A stretch of DNA of 64,000 bases from contig NZ_JAGING010000001.1 in the NCBI RefSeq assembly GCF_017875835.1, positions 1,550,001 through 1,614,000 of the forward strand, in the 5' to 3' direction. Position numbers and translations under genes: made by a program. The DNA is from Psychrobacter sp. PL19 (GTDB taxonomy: Bacteria; Pseudomonadota; Gammaproteobacteria; Pseudomonadales; Moraxellaceae). Position 1 is the stretch's first letter. Every line of letters begins with the position of its first letter. Below are positions 27,557-35,206 of the stretch, in pieces. Below the pieces are notes generated by a model. The model did no database searches. It was not told the origin of the DNA and worked only from the letters and a program-made list of their open reading frames with translations.

Positions 27557-29233
27557 TTATAGCAACCAATCAATAGGCAGCCATGACATGATCGTGAGCC
27601 AAATATGATCTGACATACCCACGCGTGGCTCGGCATCATAAATGATTTTTTCTCCATTCTCAACGGTATGCCACTGTAGCTGGTTGTTATCTAGTAATTT
27701 AACTTCATAAGCTTGGCTCAACAAATTGTCGCTAAGCGCTTGATGCAATTGCCGTGCTAACTCATCATCGTTAATTATGACCCCCATCTCGGTGTTAATA
27801 TTAGCAGAGCGGGGATCGACATTGTAGGAACCGACAAACACTTGATGATCATCAACGGCAAAAGTTTTTGCATGTAGGCTAGTTGATGATTGGCTACGCG
27901 CTTTCCACAGCTTGTTGTCGCGTTTTTCTTCACTAGCGGTTGATTTTAGCTCGTAGATCTTGATCCCTGCTCGCAATAGTGCAGGCCGCCATTGACTGTA
28001 GCCAGAATGTACAGCGGTCACATCGGTGGCATCAAAAGAGTTGGTCAAAATTTTAATATCAACGCCATTATTGGCCAGTTGCACTAGCGTACTGACACCA
28101 TCCTTGGTCGGCACAAAGTACGAGGATATAATGGTCAGCTTCTTAGAAGGGCTACCGAGTAAGGTACGAAGTTGGTGCACTAAATTAGTATTGGTAGGGA
28201 CGGACTTAGTCAATTTGCCAACATCGTCACTCAAAAACTGTATATCTGTCCAGCGAAAGGGCACGTCTTTATTGACTAAGTCAGTATCAATGGAAGAGTC
28301 TTCAATTGCGGTTTTATAAACAGCCAGACTACTACGCGAGTTATTCTTTTCATCTACGTTTAGCTTGTCTAAACCTGCCAAAAAATCATTCGTAGTGCCT
28401 TTTTCAAGGCTCACAAGGGTTTCGATATCAAATGATATCGGCGCTGACCAGTAGCTGCTAAAGCTGTTGTCAATATCTGCCACTACTTTACCAATGAGCA
28501 GCACATCTAAGTCAGCGAATTGGCTGTTTTGATCATTACTGAGGTACTCATTACCAATATTTCGTCCACCTATGATAGTGATTTGTTTATCAAAGATCAT
28601 GCTTTTATTATGCATGCGTCGATTGATACGCGGCAGACCAGTGACAAAGTTCAGCATTTGAAATTTACGATGCATTAGGGGATTGACAATACGTACCGCG
28701 GTATTAGGGTGACTAGAAAAACGCAATAAATGCTGATCAAACTTGGCATCATTATTAAAATCGTCAAGCAGTAAGCGTACGATAACGCCGCGCTCAGCAG
28801 CTTCCCATAAGTCTTTGAGTAGCAGCTGACCGGCCTGATCATTATGCCAAATATAATATTGAACGTCGATATTGCGCGTGGCCATACCGGTCAATATACT
28901 GCGTGAAGCAAAGGCATTAGCGCCGGTTACGATAGGATGGTAGCCTGATAGATCAGGGTGAATATCATTTTGTTCGCTAATGACCGCTACCAGATCGGTA
29001 TTATCAATGTTGGCAACCGTACTTCTACTCTCATCTGGACCGTTTGACTCTTGAGAAAGCTTGTTTTGTGGCGTATTATTTTGTTGGTACAGCGCATTTA
29101 CTCGTGCCGATAATTTTTGACTTTCAGGTAAACGTGGCTGATCGGGCAAGCTCTGACAGCCACTTAGACCTAAAGATAGACCAAGCGCAAGACTCAGCGA
29201 TAAGTTACTTAGATCCATATTTAACATCGACAT
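27557..29233 (-). CDS. Phospholipase D-family lipoprotein (cardiolipin synthase-like)
   Basis: This is a 558-residue protein with a lipoprotein signal (LALGLSLGLSGCQ, lipid-attached Cys near residue 26), so probably membrane-anchored facing the periplasm. Two HKD motifs define the phospholipase D superfamily: HNKSMIFDKQ near residue 206 with IIGGRN after it, and LHAKTFAVDD near residue 452 followed by FVGSYNVDPRS. The layout matches the YmdC/ClsC-type cardiolipin synthases and related periplasmic phosphatidyltransferases. The gene stands alone. Cardiolipin synthesis is the best guess, but another phospholipid transfer is possible. Confidence 0.87.
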   Translation of the reverse strand: MSMLNMDLSNLSLSLALGLSLGLSGCQSLPDQPRLPESQKLSARVNALYQQNNTPQNKLSQESNGPDESRSTVANIDNTDLVAVISEQNDIHPDLSGYHPIVTGANAFASRSILTGMATRNIDVQYYIWHNDQAGQLLLKDLWEAAERGVIVRLLLDDFNNDAKFDQHLLRFSSHPNTAVRIVNPLMHRKFQMLNFVTGLPRINRRMHNKSMIFDKQITIIGGRNIGNEYLSNDQNSQFADLDVLLIGKVVADIDNSFSSYWSAPISFDIETLVSLEKGTTNDFLAGLDKLNVDEKNNSRSSLAVYKTAIEDSSIDTDLVNKDVPFRWTDIQFLSDDVGKLTKSVPTNTNLVHQLRTLLGSPSKKLTIISSYFVPTKDGVSTLVQLANNGVDIKILTNSFDATDVTAVHSGYSQWRPALLRAGIKIYELKSTASEEKRDNKLWKARSQSSTSLHAKTFAVDDHQVFVGSYNVDPRSANINTEMGVIINDDELARQLHQALSDNLLSQAYEVKLLDNNQLQWHTVENGEKIIYDAEPRVGMSDHIWLTIMSWLPIDWLL

Positions 29234-29630
29234 AAATGGCCTACCTTAATGTACTTAAAGTTATTCTATTCAAAATTCAGCATAAAAGCGCAGTGAGCAC
29301 AGTACAACGTGGGTTGCCGTCAAGCTTATCAGGTGTGGTAATATCTGACTATTAAAAATACGTTACTTTTTTGGTTTATCAGTGAGTTAGGCGTCAGTAT
29401 TTTCGTAAAATAGTACCCAAAAACAAAGCTAAGCAGGTGTCTGAAATAAGGTGACATGCTATGATAGACTTCAGTTTACCGCTTCAACAAATAGCTATCT
29501 AGTAACCTATTAGTAATTTTACTAGTAATTTTATTGGTAATCCTATTAGTAATCCTAACCCGTTTTTAACGTGGTTAAAAACATCAATATAAGCATGAAC
29601 GAAAACATTAACAATAGTAATGGAAAACTT
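29234..29630. other. Divergent region with 12-bp tandem repeat
   Basis: About 400 bp lie between the divergently transcribed PLD lipoprotein and metZ. The only structure I see is the 12-bp repeat array at 29499-29558. No terminator or riboswitch was recognised, and I did not find a SAM riboswitch despite the methionine gene downstream. Confidence 0.5.
29499..29558 (+). repeat. 12-bp imperfect tandem repeat x5
   Basis: There are five 12-bp units of the type TAGTAATTTTAC / TAGTAATCCTAA, ending 12 bp before the first possible start codon of metZ. Units differ at 2-4 positions. The array is in the probable promoter or 5' leader. Confidence 0.8.
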
Positions 29631-30917
29631 ATGAGTCAATCGCAAGCGCAGGATGAAAATAATCTAGACCCTCATTCAGATAAATTAGATCCAAATTGGC
29701 GTTCTGATGCCCTGGATTTAGGGCTAGATTATGGTATGCAGACCATTGCCGTACGAGCAGGGCAGCATCGTACTGATGAGGGTGAGCACTCTGAGCCTAT
29801 TTTTACTACCAGTTCTTACGTTTACCGCTCAGCGGCCGACGCCGCCGCACATTTTGATGGTACTAAGACCGGTAATGTCTACTCACGCCACACTAATCCT
29901 AGTGTACGCACCTTTGAGCGTCGGTTAGCAGCTCTCGAAAATGGCGAGCGTGCGGTAGCAACCGCTTCAGGCATGGGTGCCATTTTAACCATGTGCTTGG
30001 CATATCTAAAAGCCGGCGATCATTTATTAGCAGCCAATCAGTTATTTGGGTCATCTATTGGGCTTTTTGATAACTATATGGCCAAATTTGGCGTTGAAGT
30101 CAGCTATGTCGATTGCTTTGATAATGACGCTTGGGCTAATGCAGTACAGCCCAATACTAAGGTGATTTATTGTGAAAGCCCAAGTAATCCGCTAGCACAG
30201 ATTTGTGATATTGGCTTTTTAAGTCAGTTGTCAAAGGCCAATGATATCTTACTAGTCGTTGATAATTGCTTTGCATCCCCTGCTATACAGCGTCCATTAG
30301 ACTTGGGGGCAGATGTGGTGATTCATTCAGCGACCAAATATCTAGATGGTCAAGGTCGGGTACTCGGCGGCGCGTTAGTTGGCAGTGACAAGCTAATGCA
30401 AGAGGCGTTCACGGTTGTACGTTCAGGCGGTATCAGTATGAGTCCGTTTAATGCCTGGATCTTCACCAAAGGTCTTGAAACTTTGAAACTACGGATGCAA
30501 GCACATTGTAGTAATGCCAATCAAATAGCAGAGTTTTTAGACAATCATCCTAACGTTAGCAGGGTACATTTTTCGGGCTTAGCTGACCATCCCTCGCATG
30601 AGTTGGCCACTCGTCAGCATCATATGAAAGACGGCTATGGGGCGATTATGGGCTTTGAAGTCAAAGCGTCTACGGAAGATGAGGCAAGGGCTGCTGCCTG
30701 GCACGTGATTGATTGTACTCGAATGGTTTCAATTACCAATAATCTAGGGGATACAAAAACCACTATTACCCATCCTGCTACCACTACTCATTTCCGTTTG
30801 ACACCTAAAGCACGTGCTGAAGCTGGTGTTAACAACAGTCTGATCCGGTTGTCCGTAGGACTAGAAGACGTGGAAGATATCATCAAAGATTTGGCACGTG
30901 GTTTAGACAGCTTGTAA
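29631..30917 (+). CDS. metZ: O-succinylhomoserine sulfhydrylase
   Basis: This PLP enzyme makes homocysteine from O-succinylhomoserine and sulfide in methionine biosynthesis. From the ATG at 29631 (after TGGAAAAC) it has 428 residues. Earlier in-frame ATGs would add an Asn-rich leader with no ribosome-binding site. It shows the Cys/Met-metabolism fold: SSYVYRSAADAAAHFDG, NVYSRHTNPSVRTFERRLA, the PLP Lys in HSATKYLDGQGRVLGG (near residue 232), and the C-terminal NNLGDTKTTITHPATTTH and LIRLSVGLED. The GQGRVLGG pattern favours MetZ over cystathionine gamma-synthase. It is transcribed alone, before ybaB. Confidence 0.93.
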   Translation: MSQSQAQDENNLDPHSDKLDPNWRSDALDLGLDYGMQTIAVRAGQHRTDEGEHSEPIFTTSSYVYRSAADAAAHFDGTKTGNVYSRHTNPSVRTFERRLAALENGERAVATASGMGAILTMCLAYLKAGDHLLAANQLFGSSIGLFDNYMAKFGVEVSYVDCFDNDAWANAVQPNTKVIYCESPSNPLAQICDIGFLSQLSKANDILLVVDNCFASPAIQRPLDLGADVVIHSATKYLDGQGRVLGGALVGSDKLMQEAFTVVRSGGISMSPFNAWIFTKGLETLKLRMQAHCSNANQIAEFLDNHPNVSRVHFSGLADHPSHELATRQHHMKDGYGAIMGFEVKASTEDEARAAAWHVIDCTRMVSITNNLGDTKTTITHPATTTHFRLTPKARAEAGVNNSLIRLSVGLEDVEDIIKDLARGLDSL

Positions 30918-31109
30918 AGATAACGGTATAATCGCTGCCAGCGTAACAAGTTTTTTATTATAAATTTTTAGCACTAAGAAACTATGTCATTACAAACCAG
31001 CTTATAAGAATCAAGGTTATAAGAATCAAGGTAGCTCACTAAGCTATCGCTACATAACCCGCTACTATAAGTTAGTCACCATAAATCCATGATCATATAA
31101 GAGACTATT

Positions 31110-31439
31110 ATGAATATTCAAGCATTAATGCAACAAGCACAAACCATGCAAAAGAAAGTCGAAGCCAATGTTGAGACTGCAAAAAAAGAGCTTGGCAACA
31201 AAGAAGTTCATGCAGAAGCAGGCAGTGGTTTGGTTAAAGTTACTATGACCGGTCGTCATGTGGTCAAGCGCTTAACTATTGACCCAAGCTTGTTAGAGGA
31301 TGAGCCGGATATGATTGAAGACTTAATCGCCGCTGCTATTAATGACGCAGTACGTCAAGCGGACGAGTTATATGAAGAAACCATGACTGGTGCAACCCAA
31401 GGTATGGGTCTACCACCAGGTATGCAAGGTATGTTCTAA
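31110..31439 (+). CDS. ybaB: YbaB/EbfC nucleoid-associated protein
   Basis: This is a small (109 residues) dimeric DNA-binding protein that coats the nucleoid. It begins [20 protein letters not shown], the conserved amphipathic helix. The beta hairpin ([20 protein letters not shown]) comes next, then the [17 protein letters not shown] helix, and a Gly/Met-rich tail. The ATG follows AAGAGACT. It precedes recR, the classic dnaX-ybaB-recR order without dnaX here. A terminator at 31477 separates the two. Confidence 0.95.
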   Translation: MNIQALMQQAQTMQKKVEANVETAKKELGNKEVHAEAGSGLVKVTMTGRHVVKRLTIDPSLLEDEPDMIEDLIAAAINDAVRQADELYEETMTGATQGMGLPPGMQGMF

Positions 31440-31476
31440 GCTTTAGTTTGGATTAAACACAGTGTATTGAAGTATG

Positions 31477-31515
31477 AAAATGGGGTTGTTATCTAGACGA
31501 TATGACCCCATTTTT
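31477..31515. terminator. Bidirectional terminator after ybaB
   Basis: AAAATGGGGT pairs with ACCCCATTTT around an 18-base loop, and T-rich DNA follows on both strands. It lies 38 bp past the ybaB stop. The presence of a terminator indicates that recR has its own promoter. Confidence 0.8.
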
Positions 31516-31828
31516 ATAGGTATTGTTTTAGATTCTACCGTCTATCTGTTTTACTGTTGTTAGCACCTAATAATGCTGATACCCGTCATGTTAATATTCA
31601 AGCAATCAAACAGGTAGGTTAACCCGTGACGCTAATCGTTATGCTGTTAGCCACACTAATAGTCATATTAACAGTCACGTACGGCTGGCAAAAACATTGT
31701 TGCTTGCGGCTCGGCTTTGCTATTTCAGAGGCGGCGCTAATTTCTCTTCGCCACATTATATTTGTTCTAAAGTAAATCAACTATATTTAAAATGTCTAAA
31801 AATTATATTGTTTATAGAGGAAGTCATT

Positions 31829-32422
31829 TTGCTTACTGCCAAATTTGATCAGCTGGTCAAGCAGCTGCGTATTTTACCTGGGGTTGGCCAAAAGAGTGCT
31901 CAGCGTATGGCGCTACATCTGCTTACCAAAAAACGCCCACAAGGAATGGCGCTTGCCCAGGCGCTCGATGAAGCGATGCGCGATATCGTTGAATGTCAGC
32001 GTTGCCATAGCTTTAGTGACGACAGTATCTGTCCACTATGCCAAGACCCGCGCCGTGATGATAATTTATTATGCGTGGTCGAGACCGCTGCTGACGTGAT
32101 GGCTATTGAACAGACTGCAGGCTATCGTGGGCGTTATTTTGTGTTAGGTGGGCATTTATCACCGATTGATGGTATCAGCGCGGATGATTTAAATATTGAA
32201 CAGCTGGTATGGCGGGTAAAGCAAGAGCCTGTTGAGGAGCTAATATTAGCGACCGGTACCACCGTTGAAGGGCAGACCACCGCCCACTTTATCAGTGAAG
32301 CGGTGAGCCGTCACGTCGGTAAAGTCACTCGGCTAGCGCAAGGCGTGCCGATGGGTGGCGAGCTTGAGTATCTTGATAGCATGACTCTTGGCCAAGCATT
32401 ACAAAATCGCTCTTTTTTATAA
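31829..32422 (+). CDS. recR: Recombination protein RecR, TTG start
   Basis: RecR forms a ring that, with RecO and RecF, loads RecA on gapped DNA. I choose the TTG at 31829. It lies 7 bases after AGAGGAA and gives 197 residues, the normal family length, starting [19 protein letters not shown] with the helix-hairpin-helix motif. The open frame upstream (from 31697) encodes a Cys/Phe-rich stretch unlike any RecR. The C4 zinc finger is [16 protein letters not shown] (near residue 57). The Toprim domain follows ([19 protein letters not shown]), as do the [10 protein letters not shown] and [12 protein letters not shown] motifs. Confidence 0.95.
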   Translation: MLTAKFDQLVKQLRILPGVGQKSAQRMALHLLTKKRPQGMALAQALDEAMRDIVECQRCHSFSDDSICPLCQDPRRDDNLLCVVETAADVMAIEQTAGYRGRYFVLGGHLSPIDGISADDLNIEQLVWRVKQEPVEELILATGTTVEGQTTAHFISEAVSRHVGKVTRLAQGVPMGGELEYLDSMTLGQALQNRSFL

Positions 32423-32663
32423 TCGCTCAGCACATTGTGTGAGTCGCTCGCTGGTAGTCGTACTATCAAGAGCGTGCTATCAAAACATAAGATCCAATGA
32501 ATTTTTCGATGGTTAGTTTGCCATCTTAGACGACGATATTGTTATACTGAAGCTATTTATTTAACTCGATTATCTCCTTCTTATAAATGCTAATCGCCAT
32601 GTGCTAAACAGCAGTGGCGATTGATTAGTGTTTTTTCTCTTTTATTTATGCAGGTATCTGCCC

Positions 32664-33995
32664 GTGTCTGACCACTCTACCTTTAGCACCCAAGCTAACA
32701 CTTCTTCACCCACCATCGCTGCTGACGCTATTGATGATGCCACTAATGGCAATCAGACGCATGTAGCAACAGATTCAAACTTAGCAGTATTACCAGCAGA
32801 GCCTGATATTGATGCGTTGTTAGATGTCGCTGATGAATTGCCCGTTACCTGGATAAAACAGCAGTACCAGATCGATGAGGTTATTGCTGCGTTAGAAGGT
32901 TGCGGGCGGGTGGCGTTAGATACTGAGTTCATTAAGCGTGACACTTATTATCCACGCTTGGCACTGGTGCAGCTGAATACCGGTGGTCATATTTATTTGT
33001 TAGACGCACCGCAACTACAACTGGATGAATTGTGGCAAGCCCTGATCAAAGTTGATGTTGCTATTTGGCATGCTTGCGGCGAAGATTTGGGTATTTTTTA
33101 CTTATTGTCTGGCTGCCCGCCGTTGACCAATATATTTGATACTCAAATTGCCTTGTCTTATTTGACTGGACAATTACAAATGGGCTATCAGCAAGCGCTT
33201 GATGATCAGCTGGATATGCATATTGATAAAGAACAAAGCCAGTCTGATTGGCTCATGCGCCCATTATCAGAAGAGCAAGAGCAATACGCGATTGATGATG
33301 TACGCTTTTTGCCGGCCTTGTATTTGAGTCTCGAGCACGCGCTTAAGTCGCAAGGACTCTTTGACTATGTGTGGGCCGATTGCCAGCTATATGCCCAAGA
33401 TTTATACAACAACCAGCATGTCGAAGATGACGCCATGTATCTGACTATGGCTGATTATCGCTATAACTCGCAGCAAATGGCGATATTACAGGCAGTTGCT
33501 ACTTGGCGCGAAGAGTTGGCGCGCGCGACCAATCAACCCCGTACTTTTGTCATTAAAAAACAAGCCGTGCGTGAAATTATTACTGAGAAGCCAAGTAATA
33601 TGCGCGAGCTGGCCCATAAAACCACCATGCATCGTAGTATGTTGCGTCTATATGGTGAGGAATTGATAATTATTATTAATAAGGCAAAAATGCTTGCGCC
33701 CGTTGAGCATCCGCCTTGTCTCTTACCGCCTTATCGTTCAAAAAATAAAGTCTTATCCAAAGCGGTACAAGAAGCAGTGGATAAGCAAGCAGAGCAAATC
33801 GCTGTACCTGCTAATGTTTTGATGCGTAAAAAATGGTTGGGTCAGCTGTATGAAGTTATTGCCTTCGATCAAGATCTAGGTGAGTTACCACTAGGGTTAA
33901 AGGGTTGGCGCAATGAGTGGGTAATGCAAACCTTGATTCCCGTGATTGAAGCGCATAAGGTTGAACTGAAGCAGGGTATGGGTGCCAGCGCTTAA
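32664..33995 (+). CDS. rnd: Ribonuclease D
   Basis: RNase D is a 3'-5' exoribonuclease in tRNA and small RNA 3' maturation. The protein has a Ser/Thr/Asp-rich leader of about 55 residues, then the DEDD exonuclease domain. Motif I is VALDTEFIKRDTYYPRLALVQ-like (Asp/Glu near residue 92), motif II is WHACGEDLGIF, and motif III is EQYAIDDVRFLPALY. One HRDC domain follows (about 275-350, MAILQAVATWREELARATNQ), and then a second, less conserved half. Start choice: the GTG at 32664 behind CAGGTATCT gives 443 residues. An upstream in-frame GTG at 32628 would add a hydrophobic leader and is unlikely. It converges with the lipase-like gene. Confidence 0.93.
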   Translation: MSDHSTFSTQANTSSPTIAADAIDDATNGNQTHVATDSNLAVLPAEPDIDALLDVADELPVTWIKQQYQIDEVIAALEGCGRVALDTEFIKRDTYYPRLALVQLNTGGHIYLLDAPQLQLDELWQALIKVDVAIWHACGEDLGIFYLLSGCPPLTNIFDTQIALSYLTGQLQMGYQQALDDQLDMHIDKEQSQSDWLMRPLSEEQEQYAIDDVRFLPALYLSLEHALKSQGLFDYVWADCQLYAQDLYNNQHVEDDAMYLTMADYRYNSQQMAILQAVATWREELARATNQPRTFVIKKQAVREIITEKPSNMRELAHKTTMHRSMLRLYGEELIIIINKAKMLAPVEHPPCLLPPYRSKNKVLSKAVQEAVDKQAEQIAVPANVLMRKKWLGQLYEVIAFDQDLGELPLGLKGWRNEWVMQTLIPVIEAHKVELKQGMGASA

Positions 33996-34049
33996 TATAA
34001 ACACCAATCCTGTTTTGGCCTAACCGTCGCTATTAACGCTTGATTACTA

Positions 34050-34724
34050 TTATCTCTTAAATACTCCATACTGCAAAAAATATCCAGTCTGCTCAGCAAC
34101 TGCTGGGTTGCCCAACATGCCGGTATGGGAGACTGGTAGGATTAGGTGATCAGTGGCAGCGGCGAGTTTAGTCTCCTGCACATATACCGTGCCATCGTGT
34201 ACCAGATGATCCTCTAGCGATGGATCATTTGCTTTACGTAACTTACGTTTATGATACTGCAAAAATAATTGTCCCAAACCGTAAGGGCGATTACCAGCAA
34301 TCACGCCAAGGGTGATATGCTCAGGTAATGGTGCCGCTGTGCCATCCAAGGCATCGATATATGATTGTCCGACAATGGCTGGGGCCAAGCGCCAAATATA
34401 ATCGGCACAGACACTACCAATATGCGGCGTACCGAGCGTCACGCAGCGTCCAATTTGCCACTGCGGATAATGAGTAACAAAGTCGCGAATAATAAGTCCG
34501 CCTAAGCTATGACCGACCAGATCGATTGGTTGATCAGGATTATGATGATTCTCAAGCCACGTATTTAAGCGCTGACTGTTGGTCCTGATCCCATCACGCA
34601 CACTACGATAACCATACTGATGAGTATTGAGTCCTTGCGCTTGTAAGCGCTTAGCAAGTGGCCGCATAATCCTTATAGTTTGATGTAAGCCATGAATCAG
34701 AATAGTACGATTCTTTTGCTGCAT
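34050..34724 (-). CDS. Lipase-like alpha/beta hydrolase
   Basis: This is a 224-residue alpha/beta hydrolase starting at ATG 34724, which has GGAA six bases upstream; an ATG four codons earlier is less well placed. The protein begins with TILIHGLHQT (oxyanion region). The nucleophile elbow is VGHSLGGLIIRDF near residue 70, and the Ser-His partners are in TLGTPHIGSVCADYI and the C-terminal LPVSHTGML, as in PGAP1/Lip-like serine hydrolases. There is no signal peptide, so it is cytoplasmic. The substrate is unknown. A perfect 22-bp inverted repeat lies about 60 bp upstream of its start. Confidence 0.85.
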   Translation of the reverse strand: MQQKNRTILIHGLHQTIRIMRPLAKRLQAQGLNTHQYGYRSVRDGIRTNSQRLNTWLENHHNPDQPIDLVGHSLGGLIIRDFVTHYPQWQIGRCVTLGTPHIGSVCADYIWRLAPAIVGQSYIDALDGTAAPLPEHITLGVIAGNRPYGLGQLFLQYHKRKLRKANDPSLEDHLVHDGTVYVQETKLAAATDHLILPVSHTGMLGNPAVAEQTGYFLQYGVFKR

Positions 34725-34794
34725 GTGTAATTCCATAGAAGTTATTTGACGTGATCAGTTGTTTCATTTGATAGATGGATGACTATTTTTACTA

Positions 34795-34847
34795 TATTGA
34801 GTATTAACGCTATAGCTGTAAAAACGCTATAGCGTTAATACTCAATA
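34795..34847. repeat. Perfect 22-bp inverted repeat with 9-base loop
   Basis: The left arm at 34795-34816 (starts TATTGAGTATTAACGC) is the exact reverse complement of the right arm at 34826-34847. The loop is TGTAAAAAC. It is in the 5' region of the lipase-like gene (minus strand). No T-run follows on either side in the right place for a terminator. It might be an operator, an RNA hairpin, or a remnant of a mobile element. Confidence 0.9.
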
Positions 34848-34920
34848 AAATTAATGCACTGATAGTCACCTAGGGCTCTTCTACTACTCTAGATATTATA
34901 AAATTTATCCCAGCCTGTCG

Positions 34921-35058
34921 TATAGTTAATGAAAAGTAATATCGATACATAACCTACTGCTGGCATACGTTTTTCTTGCTTGCTGTGCCTACGCAGACAG
35001 AGGCTGCAAAAAGCTGATACCAGCAGTACCGTCGCGTTTTTAAGGTATTTTAACTATA
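34921..35058 (-). repeat. 138-bp MITE-like intergenic repeat, copy B
   Basis: This copy is in the opposite orientation to copies A, C and D. The ends are TATAGTTAA and TTAACTATA, a perfect 9-bp inverted repeat here. It is located between the gcvP terminator and the lipase-like gene. Confidence 0.87.
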
Positions 35059-35124
35059 TCTGTTTCAGAGTAAATTGCTACAAAGCTATTTAATGAATTA
35101 AGTATCAGAAAATAGGCAAAATAA

Positions 35125-35157
35125 AAACCTCCAAATCAGCTGCTGACTTGGAGGTTT
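35125..35157. terminator. Bidirectional terminator after gcvP
   Basis: AAACCTCCAA pairs with TTGGAGGTTT around a 13-base loop, with A-rich DNA left and T-rich DNA right. It sits 50 bp past the gcvP stop on the minus strand. Confidence 0.87.
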
Positions 35158-35206
35158 ATTTTTGTATTTATATAAGACCACTCATTGAGCCGTTCGTTAT
35201 CGAAAA

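Noticed and set aside
29234-29630. SAM-responsive riboswitch before metZ
   Set aside because: No recognisable SAM aptamer blocks are present in the leader; the region is dominated by the 12-bp tandem array.
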